Below are positions 57,274 through 64,000 of a stretch of 64,000 bases of DNA, one piece after another. The translations under genes were made by a program, and so were the position numbers. Below the pieces are notes generated by a model. The model was not told the DNA's origin. It did no database searches and worked only from the letters and a program-made list of their open reading frames with translations. The stretch comes from Leptospiraceae bacterium (GTDB lineage: Bacteria > Spirochaetota > Leptospiria > Leptospirales > Leptospiraceae), in assembly GCA_017996175.1 (NCBI GenBank), contig JAGOHK010000010.1, positions 18,309 to 82,308 on the forward strand. Direction: 5' to 3'. Each line of letters starts with the position of its first letter. Within the stretch, counting starts at the first letter, position 1.

Positions 57274-57376
57274 TAAGAGTGCCACCGATGGACACAGATA
57301 AAAGAACGATAAAAATGATATAGATTCATTCAAATTATCGTATTTTTAATCGGTGCTCTCGGTGGTAATCTTTAAA
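57274..57376. repeat. Copy of the ACACCGATAAA-type dispersed element
   Basis: Arms TAAGAGTGCCACCGATG (57274-57290) and TCGGTGGTAATCTTTAAA (57359-57376) pair imperfectly; the ACACAGATAAAAGAACGATAAAA core near 57292-57314 matches the first at 13413-13435. It fills the gap between recF and dnaN and overlaps the last bases of dnaN (stop at 57372), so it could affect the dnaN 3' end. Confidence 0.5.
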
Positions 57377-58493
57377 GCTTCATCGGCATGATAACTGAAA
57401 TGTATTGTGCATCGGATGGATCTTTGAAGACTGCTGGTGAATTTGAGCTAGAAAATTCCATGATGATTTCTGGATCGTCGATGGACTTAATTACATCTGC
57501 CAGATAATCACCCTTAAACGCGATAGAAGTTTCTTCGCCTTTGTAGTCTACCGGTAAACTTACATTAACCTCTGTTGAACCTGGAGTAGAAGAATTGATA
57601 TGGAGGAGGTTTCCAGAAAAAGTCATTCTGATTTGACGAGAAGGCTCTTCTGCGGCAATCAAGGCTTGGCGTAGGGCAACTTGTAATTCATCTTTGTTAA
57701 TGCGAACAGAATTTTTGGATTCTTTTGGAATCACTGCTTCGTAGTCAGGATAATTTCCGTCGATGAGTTTACAAAGTAATTCTACATTTCCGATTTTTAA
57801 ATAAATTTGATTTTCTACGATTCCGATTTTTCCTGATTCATTGGAGTCAATCATCTTCATAATTTCTTTGATTGCTTTGTGGGGGATAATAACGCCTTTG
57901 CTGAATGGAAGAGAATTTGGAATCACTCTGTCGATTTTTGCAAGTCTTCTTCCGTCTGTTCCGACAAACGATATTTTGCCTTCACTAGAAGTAACATAAA
58001 GACCGTTAAACACAAAACGAGTATCTTCCAATGCAACAGAGTAAGAAGTTTTTTTAATCATCTCAGAAATTGTAAAACAAGGAAAATCAACAACTAAAGA
58101 ATCTTCCACTTTAGAAATCGTTTTTATTTCTTCGCCTTCGATTCCATTGATATTCATTTTGAAATCTTTTTTCTTTTCGGAGTCGGTGATGATTGTGCTG
58201 ACAGTTCCTTCTGCGTCCGGATTATGCGCAATTAACGCTTCAGGAAAATTTATGGTTTTAAAAGTGTTGCTTAATTGTTTTGCTGGGATAGAAGTCATTC
58301 CAGGCTCTAAGGTATCTGCACTAACGGATGTCTTGATAGAAATTTCTAAGTCAGTAGCGGATAAGAATACTTTACCGTCTTCGGCTTCTACTTTAATATT
58401 TGAAAGTATGGACTTTATTTCTCTAACCGTGATTACTCCCTCAACAGAACTGATCGCTTTTTGAAAATCGGATGTCTTAACTTTAAATTTCAT
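57372..58493 (-). CDS. dnaN: DNA polymerase III beta sliding clamp
   Basis: 373 residues, full length. Family marks: FNGLYVTSSEGKISFVGTDGRRLAKI, LLCKLIDGNYPDYEAVIPKE, and the C-terminal YISVIMPMKL, which in clamps ends MPM-R/K-L. The start has AGGGAGTGAG before the ATG. Upstream lie a TATAAT -10-like box (about 58521-58526) and the repeated motifs at 58595-58770. No dnaA is seen upstream. Confidence 0.95.
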   Translation of the reverse strand: MKFKVKTSDFQKAISSVEGVITVREIKSILSNIKVEAEDGKVFLSATDLEISIKTSVSADTLEPGMTSIPAKQLSNTFKTINFPEALIAHNPDAEGTVSTIITDSEKKKDFKMNINGIEGEEIKTISKVEDSLVVDFPCFTISEMIKKTSYSVALEDTRFVFNGLYVTSSEGKISFVGTDGRRLAKIDRVIPNSLPFSKGVIIPHKAIKEIMKMIDSNESGKIGIVENQIYLKIGNVELLCKLIDGNYPDYEAVIPKESKNSVRINKDELQVALRQALIAAEEPSRQIRMTFSGNLLHINSSTPGSTEVNVSLPVDYKGEETSIAFKGDYLADVIKSIDDPEIIMEFSSSNSPAVFKDPSDAQYISVIMPMKL

Positions 58494-58594
58494 ATCTCAC
58501 TCCCTAGTGTGTTATATAATTATATATATTAATTGCTGTGATTGTTGTACCTGTAAATAAGTAGATAACGTAAAAGCAGCGTGTTTTTGTATGG

Positions 58595-58770
58595 AATATG
58601 TCGCATTGATTTTTGAAAATAACTTTTTTTGTTTTCTACAGAAACCGTTGCATTTTGAAAAACTTTATCCTACATAATAACTTATTATGTCTTATTGACA
58701 CTTTCTACAAAATTAATTATGTCTTATTTACATTTTTGTGACATAATATTTAATAATATGTCTCATTACA
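58595..58770. promoter_or_regulatory. Five copies of a TATGTC(T/G)(T/C)ATT motif upstream of dnaN
   Basis: AT-rich region with AATATGTCGCATTGAT (58595), TTATGTCTTATTGACA (58685), TTATGTCTTATTTACA (58717), reverse-strand TATTATGTC (58740-58748) and AATATGTCTCATTACA (58755). Copies 2 and 3 are 32 bp apart (three helix turns) and 3 to 5 is 38 bp. It may be a set of operators for dnaN or an origin-type iteron array. A loose DnaA box TTATCCTACA (58665-58674) is also present. No gene is here. Confidence 0.5.
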
Positions 58771-58894
58771 TAATTGGTATAAAACATTTAGTTAAATATT
58801 TCTGTTTTTGGATTCCTTTATTGACATAGTTCAAGCCGTGCGATTTTGTTTTTTAGCTAAACTTCCTTGATTTAACGACTTCGCTGTTATTTTA

Positions 58895-59395
58895 CTAAAC
58901 TCTAACGTAATAACTTCGTGCAAAGTCCGGCAAAACCCGCCTGAGGGAAAGGGTAACGCGTAGTCGTAAAGCGTTTTTGGCAGGAACTGCGTCACTTAAT
59001 CCCGACTCCGACAAGATTTCCCATAATCCTAAGATATCCAGTTCTAGTAGATAGGTAAACATCCAGCAGCGAGATTTCCCAAAAGCGAGAGCCAGCTCGC
59101 CAAGTTCGATCCAGTCAGTGCTATTTGGACGAAAGTTCAGACGCTTCAGCTTGAGCCCTTCGTCTTGGTATTCGGTTTTGATTTTTCTAGAAGGAGGAAT
59201 CATCCCTGAGTGGGTGAGAGTTCGGTACATCCTAAGAAGGTTGTGCAGATAGAAGACCAGGCTATTTCCGTGCTCCTGAGTTTTCTTTTTCATGTCATTG
59301 AGAAGGTGAGCGGGAACAAGGACGGTGGAAATAGTTTTATCAGAAAGTCTCACTTCATCGAAGGAAAAAACATTTTTATTTTGAAAGCGTATCAT
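58895..59395 (-). CDS. DUF1564 family protein
   Basis: 166 residues, same length as the copy at 15835-16335 and alignable to it throughout (HSGMIP, EYQDEGL, DWIELGELALAFGKSRCWMF, and a C-terminal YYVRV). It lies between the AT-rich region upstream of dnaN and the chemosensory operon, where dnaA is expected in related genomes. It is divergent from the chemosensory genes. Confidence 0.75.
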   Translation of the reverse strand: MIRFQNKNVFSFDEVRLSDKTISTVLVPAHLLNDMKKKTQEHGNSLVFYLHNLLRMYRTLTHSGMIPPSRKIKTEYQDEGLKLKRLNFRPNSTDWIELGELALAFGKSRCWMFTYLLELDILGLWEILSESGLSDAVPAKNALRLRVTLSLRRVLPDFARSYYVRV

Positions 59396-59750
59396 ACAAA
59401 TACTAGGTTGCGAAATAGAGAATTGGTGCGAAAAAAAGTATCATTTTTTATAAAAATTTCATTTAACAAAATTTTTTAAATTTCAATGACTCGCAAAATT
59501 TTTGGTCTGATAACTGCATACAAAATTACGGAAATTAGTATGTTCGATATTAAAAGTATGTCTGACTACTTTTCAAACAAAAGGTTGAAGTTCAAGAAGA
59601 CATTTCGCTTATTTCTTGTACTTTTTTATTTTAAGGCAAAATGCAATAGTTTAATTAGACAACAAACCAACTAGTATTTAAGTAAAAATAATTTATGATT
59701 TGACATACGTATTAGAGAAAGTAGAAGTTACGCACTTAGCAGAGGAAAAA
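59396..59750. other. Gene-free stretch upstream of the chemosensory operon
   Basis: 355 bp of AT-rich DNA between the divergent DUF1564 gene and the operon. A 62-codon plus-strand frame at 59486-59674 lacks an RBS and is not counted. The AGAGGA at 59741-59746 is the ribosome-binding site of the receptor gene. No promoter is clear to the eye. Confidence 0.35.
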
Positions 59751-61778
59751 ATGGCAAACACATCGATCAGCTCACAACTCATTGACGCAACTACTAAAAT
59801 TGTAAATATCCTAAGACAAATTAAAGACATAAACAGCACGACTAAATTAATCGCGATTAACGCTGCGATTGAATCTTCTCGGTCGGCACAGTTGGCGGAT
59901 AATTTCTCGTCTCTCTCAGAACAAGTGCGGACTCTGTCTACTCGCTCCGAAGAATCTTTCAGTGAAATCCAAGTCTTGATTGAAAATTTGAGAATCTGTT
60001 GTGCGAAAGCGATTGCTGTTCGTTTGGCGGATTTGTCGATAGACATCATTGATAAAATAGATCGCAACTTGTTCGAGAGAAATTGTGACTGCCAAGCTTG
60101 GGCGACCTTTGAGGATAATGTCAACGCTTGTGTGACTGGAAATGGAGCGGATGCAAGTAACCTTCTAAATAATCTCGTGAACGTATATGAGGTTTACCAC
60201 GATATACTCCTACTTAATAAAGAAGGAAAAGTAATTGCTACTGGAAAAAATCCTCATCTCATCGGGCAAAACCAATCTAACCGCAATTGGTTTAAGGAAG
60301 TTATCCGCTCGAATTCTGTTCATGTCACCGATATGTATTTTTCTGAGTCGGTTGGAAATTATACTGTAAGTTATTCTGCACCAGTCCGCGATCAGAATAA
60401 AAATATCATCGGGGTTCTGACAACACGATTTAACTGGGACTTTGTCTATGATATTATCGAAAAAGTAAAACTAGAAAAACATTGTAAGATATTTCTCATT
60501 TCCTCGTTCGGAGAAATTATTTCTTCCAAACAAATGTATGATATTTTACGCGATAACCTTCTCTGGCTCGGTGCTGGCGAAAGTGCAATCCAAGGTCGAA
60601 GAGGTTACAGTATAGAAACCGCTCGAAACGGTCAGTGGAAAGCATTCGGTTATTCTCGCACAAAGGGTTACAATGCTTATGCGGGAAAAGGTTGGTCTGT
60701 GATTGTAGATGAGCCTATTCAATTAGAAAATCCTCGTGTCATCATTGAATCCTTTTCGGAATCAAATGAAAGCAAAGTCGCCGTGCGATCCCGCGCTCAT
60801 TCCGAAGATGTAAACAACCAGCTACTCCAGATTACCCACCAACTTGGAGAATCAATAGAATCCATTAATAAAATCAATAACGTAACAACAACTCTTGCTT
60901 TAAATGCAGCTATTCGAGCTGATAGAGCAGGAGACCAAGGTCGCGCCTTCTCTGTATTAGCCGAAGAAGTTCGAGCTTTCTCCCAAAAGTCAGACCAATT
61001 GACCGAAGAGATTAATACTACGCTAGACTCTCTAAACCAAGTCGTTCGAGAGACTGTTTCTACAAGGCTTGCTGATGCTGCGTTTGATACGATTGATAAA
61101 GTAGATAGAAATTTATTCGAAAGAAATTGTGATGTGCAGGCATGGACAACCTTCGAGGAAGTAATCAATTGTGCTGAGTCAGGCGTGAACAGAGATGAGG
61201 CAAGTGCTCTTCTAAAAGATCTACATGGAATCTATGAAGTGTATTATGATATTTATCTATTAAATCTAAAAGGAGTTGTATGCGCTGCTGGTATCAGGCA
61301 GGATTTAATTGGGCAAGATCAATCGGATAGGGATTGGTTTCAACAGGCAATTCAAGGCTACGTCACAGTAACCGACATGTACAAATCCGACACGATTGGA
61401 GTTCATACGGTTACTTATTGCGCGCCTGTGAAGAATAAGAACGGGCAAATCGTAGGTGTCCTCACAACTCGTTTTAATTGGAACTTCATCATTGAAATTA
61501 TCAATGCGACCCAAGTCTACAGTGATTGTAAGGTGTATTTGTTAAATTCTGCCGGTCTTGTAATTGCTTCACAGGATAACAGAGATATTCTCAAAAAAGA
61601 TTTTAGCAAGTACGAAGCATTCAAATTAGCTATGGATGGAGGAAATGGTTTTATCGTCGAGAGAGATTCTGATACGAATAATATTTACCTAGTTGGGTAT
61701 TCTAAAACGGAAGGATACAATAAATACCAAGGTAAAGGTTGGTGTGTTTTAATTTTGCAACAAAAACGGTTTGAATAG
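59751..61778 (+). CDS. Soluble chemoreceptor-like protein, duplicated MCP-tip and Cache-like units
   Basis: The ATG at 59751 (675 residues) has AGAGGA 5 bp before it; a TTG 51 bp upstream has none. No transmembrane segment is present. Two homologous halves (about 1-335 and 355-675) each have a receptor signalling hairpin (first IAINAAIESSRSAQLADNF; second LALNAAIRADRAGDQGRAF and LAEEVRAFS), then a VRLADLSIDIIDKIDRNLFERNCD or TRLADAAFDTIDKVDRNLFERNCD stretch, then a Cache-like sensor domain (LIGQNQSNRNWFKEV or LIGQDQSDRDWFQQA, GVLTTRFNW). It should bind CheA and CheW and sense in the cytoplasm. The order, signalling first and sensor last, is reversed from normal receptors. Confidence 0.75.
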   Translation: MANTSISSQLIDATTKIVNILRQIKDINSTTKLIAINAAIESSRSAQLADNFSSLSEQVRTLSTRSEESFSEIQVLIENLRICCAKAIAVRLADLSIDIIDKIDRNLFERNCDCQAWATFEDNVNACVTGNGADASNLLNNLVNVYEVYHDILLLNKEGKVIATGKNPHLIGQNQSNRNWFKEVIRSNSVHVTDMYFSESVGNYTVSYSAPVRDQNKNIIGVLTTRFNWDFVYDIIEKVKLEKHCKIFLISSFGEIISSKQMYDILRDNLLWLGAGESAIQGRRGYSIETARNGQWKAFGYSRTKGYNAYAGKGWSVIVDEPIQLENPRVIIESFSESNESKVAVRSRAHSEDVNNQLLQITHQLGESIESINKINNVTTTLALNAAIRADRAGDQGRAFSVLAEEVRAFSQKSDQLTEEINTTLDSLNQVVRETVSTRLADAAFDTIDKVDRNLFERNCDVQAWTTFEEVINCAESGVNRDEASALLKDLHGIYEVYYDIYLLNLKGVVCAAGIRQDLIGQDQSDRDWFQQAIQGYVTVTDMYKSDTIGVHTVTYCAPVKNKNGQIVGVLTTRFNWNFIIEIINATQVYSDCKVYLLNSAGLVIASQDNRDILKKDFSKYEAFKLAMDGGNGFIVERDSDTNNIYLVGYSKTEGYNKYQGKGWCVLILQQKRFE

Positions 61779-61793
61779 AGCGGGTAATGGCAA

Positions 61794-62783
61794 ATGTCTA
61801 ACGAATTAGTTAAAAACACAGTAGAACTAACCGTCGTTTCGGAAAATAAACAATTCGTATTTTTGTACGGCGCTGCTTATTTTTCCATTCAGTTGGCAAA
61901 TGTAATCGAGGTCTATGATTCTCCCGACATCAAAGATTTACCTTGGGAAGAAATTGGACTTCGTGGGATGATCCAATACCGTGGGATTCCAATTCCAGTT
62001 ATTGATCCAGTTTTAATTGCAAATATAAAATCAGACAAAAAAGAAAGAACGATTAAATCAGTAGTGATTTTTGAAAAAGACAATTGTAAGATAGCCTTAA
62101 CAGTAGATAAATTCTATAACATCTTACCAGAACTCGAAAAAGATACAGACGAATTTGAAGAAGACTCCTTTGAATCTTTCATTGTAGGCTTCTCGATGTT
62201 AGCCGACAAACCACTTGTAATTTTAAATGAAGAAAAAATTGTCCGTCATTATAGAAAAATTTTCACCAAACAAGTTTCTTTGAAATCCAATCAAAAACAA
62301 GAAGTTGTGACTTCTGTCAAAGAGCAGGTATTAGAAAAATTTATCTTTTTTACAATCGGAGAGGTTAATTTCGGTGTGCCGATCAAAGAAGTTATGGAAG
62401 TATTAGAAAATTTGGATGTGACTCCCCTTTTCAAAGTAGTTCCAGTTCTTCGTGGGCTGATTAATCTTCGTGGAAAAGTAGTTCCGTGTATGGATATTTC
62501 CACCTACTTGGGATTAGCCGCTCGTAGTTTGAATGAAAATACCAAGTTTGTGATGTTACAAAGTGGTGGTTCAGAAATTGCCCTTTGTGTAGATTCTGTT
62601 TCCAAAATGAAGGAAATAGACAATGCGTTAATTCAAACCAATGAAGGAGTATTAAACGGACCTATCAGCGAGTATGCAACAGGAATTTTACAATTACAAA
62701 AACAAACTCTTCTCATGATTTCTGCTAAGAACTTAGTCGAGTCGAGTGATCTAAAAGAATATTTTTCTTCTGAGGTGCTTTAA
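61794..62783 (+). CDS. Tandem CheW-domain coupling protein
   Basis: 329 residues holding two CheW domains in one chain. The first (about 15-155) is seen as YFSIQLANVIEVYDSP, GMIQYRGIPIPVIDP; the second (about 180-325) as FGVPIKEVMEVLENLDVTPLFKVVPVLRGLINLRGKVVPCMDI, the canonical form. The first is more divergent. A chain with two CheW folds could bridge receptor and CheA, or replace a CheW plus a CheV-like adaptor. It starts 15 bp after the receptor and overlaps cheA by 1 bp (TAATG). Confidence 0.78.
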   Translation: MSNELVKNTVELTVVSENKQFVFLYGAAYFSIQLANVIEVYDSPDIKDLPWEEIGLRGMIQYRGIPIPVIDPVLIANIKSDKKERTIKSVVIFEKDNCKIALTVDKFYNILPELEKDTDEFEEDSFESFIVGFSMLADKPLVILNEEKIVRHYRKIFTKQVSLKSNQKQEVVTSVKEQVLEKFIFFTIGEVNFGVPIKEVMEVLENLDVTPLFKVVPVLRGLINLRGKVVPCMDISTYLGLAARSLNENTKFVMLQSGGSEIALCVDSVSKMKEIDNALIQTNEGVLNGPISEYATGILQLQKQTLLMISAKNLVESSDLKEYFSSEVL

Positions 62784-64000
62784 TGTATTCAGAAGAAATT
62801 TTAACGATCTGGCAAGATGATAAGTCTCCCGAAAATCCACTCATTGATCCACAAAGTAGAAAGTTGTTCAAACAATTTTTAACACAGTCTATTTCGGAAG
62901 TACAAAAAATCTTACAAGTAGTGACTGGACTTGAGATTAGTAAAAACAAACAACAAGACCTAGATTTAATTTATAGAAAAAATCATACTATCTTAGGGTT
63001 TGCTAAAATTCTAAAAATCCAAAAGCTAATTCACCTAACGTCTCTACTCGATTTTATCTTTGACTTTGCAAGAAAAGAAAATTCTGTTTCTAAGTATTCG
63101 GTGGATTATTTGATAAAATTAATTCTGAACTCCGAGATGAAGGTTTTGAATCAATTAAATGATACTGGTTTTATCAAAGAAGATATTTCTCTTTTAGTCG
63201 AAGAGGCTAAGGTGTATTTGTCGAAACCACTCGAAATTTGGATAGAGCGCCACAAACAAACACAGGCAAATTTTGCTAAAAAATCCTATACAATTCCTAG
63301 CACACAGCCTTCTCTAAAAGAAGAAATCATTGCGCATAGTCTTGATATTCCGCAACCAATTTCGCAAACTAAAAAAGAATCCTTAATAGGAGGTGTTGCT
63401 ACTAATATTCCTGAGACCGAAAAGATAAATGACGAGCCAGAGGATTTGAATATACCAATTGAGAAAGTAAGTCTCATCAGTGATTTTTACGAAGAGAGTT
63501 ATGAAAATCTTTCTAAGATAGCAAATCGTCTAGTCGATTTAGAGTCAACTCCTGATTCACTAGAAATCATCAATGAACTTTTTCGTTTTGTTCATACTGT
63601 AAAAGGTGGAGCACGACTTTTAAAAATTGTAAAGATTGAAAAGTTAAGTCACTCTGTGGAAAATCTTTTAGATCTACTTAGAAACCAAAAGTTTGAAGTT
63701 ACACCGGTACATATTGATTATCTGCTAGAAGCAAGATCTGCCATTAGTGAGATGATAGAAGAAGTTGCATCCAAAGGTCCGATTCGAACTAGAATTGCTC
63801 CTTTAGTGAGAAAGCTAAATGAAGCCTGTGGAATTGGACTTCCCGCTCCAACAACTCAACCAGTTTCCAAGACAGAGCCTTCCGAATTAAAGGAAACAAC
63901 TTCCGAAAAACAAACTGATATGAGCGTCAAACAAGAATTATCCCCTACGATTCCAAAACAAGACCAAATCGTAACCAAAGAAAAAGAACCAGTCGTTCGA
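62783..64000 (+). CDS. cheA: CheA-type histidine kinase, 3' end outside window
   Basis: 406 residues seen, open to the right edge. Two histidine-phosphotransfer-like domains: a divergent one (about 26-135) with H68 in KNHTILGFAKIL, where the K or R-G of HxxKG is missing, and a canonical one near 215-315 with H271 in RFVHTVKGGARLL. A Pro/Thr/Lys linker follows (350-406). The kinase, dimerisation and CheW-like domains lie beyond the window, so CheA is inferred from the Hpt and the operon. Confidence 0.7.
   Translation, partial: MYSEEILTIWQDDKSPENPLIDPQSRKLFKQFLTQSISEVQKILQVVTGLEISKNKQQDLDLIYRKNHTILGFAKILKIQKLIHLTSLLDFIFDFARKENSVSKYSVDYLIKLILNSEMKVLNQLNDTGFIKEDISLLVEEAKVYLSKPLEIWIERHKQTQANFAKKSYTIPSTQPSLKEEIIAHSLDIPQPISQTKKESLIGGVATNIPETEKINDEPEDLNIPIEKVSLISDFYEESYENLSKIANRLVDLESTPDSLEIINELFRFVHTVKGGARLLKIVKIEKLSHSVENLLDLLRNQKFEVTPVHIDYLLEARSAISEMIEEVASKGPIRTRIAPLVRKLNEACGIGLPAPTTQPVSKTEPSELKETTSEKQTDMSVKQELSPTIPKQDQIVTKEKEPVVR

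Noticed and set aside
59486..59674. 62-residue plus-strand frame before the receptor gene
   Set aside because: No RBS, AT-rich and unlike coding sequence.

Overview
The window looks like the chromosome of a Leptospira-type spirochaete. The base composition is AT-rich. It carries three members of the Leptospira-restricted DUF1564 family, an OmpL47-type repeat protein, a FlaA-like filament-sheath family protein, a Borrelia P83/100-like protein, a leucine-rich-repeat protein and many exported proteins. I see no rRNA, tRNA or CRISPR array. The exact species cannot be fixed from the sequence alone.

Layout: 0-6.7 kb holds envelope genes (FlaA-like, OmpL47-like, DUF4384, CPBP protease) and comF. 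6.7-9.1 kb is the rsmG-parA-parB chromosome-partition block. 10.2-11.5 kb is a compact three-gene cassette: a Spy/CpxP-like lipoprotein, an ECF sigma factor and a small membrane protein that may be its anti-sigma factor. 13.7-21.9 kb is a run of glycan genes followed, with 4-bp overlaps, by a YejBE-type peptide importer with two separate ATPases. 22-30.4 kb is mixed housekeeping and envelope (OmpA-PD40, LRR, DusB, PilZ, thiolase).

30.4-35.2 kb is an accessory island in decay. It holds a damaged RelE-like toxin with its antitoxin, a PIN toxin followed by two tandem antitoxin-like genes, a truncated DpnI/Dam-replacing restriction endonuclease, a truncated type III Mod methylase and an intact Fic protein with two putative operators in front of it. 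Several dispersed palindromic repeats lie in and around this island, one of them inside the mod reading frame.

35-54.7 kb returns to envelope and core genes: LolA-like, trpS, an ABA4-like/porin/amine-oxidase operon, a YaaR-bactofilin-M23 cell-shape cluster, P83/100, kdsD and a sigma-54 activator with a GAF domain. 55.5-58.5 kb is dciA-recF-dnaN. It is preceded by an AT-rich region with five copies of a short motif, but neither dnaA nor gyrB is beside it. The right end (59.7-64 kb) starts a chemosensory operon. It holds a soluble receptor made of two copies of an MCP-tip plus Cache-like unit, a protein with two CheW domains, and a CheA cut by the window edge. This operon and the decaying defence island are the two regions most worth a second look.
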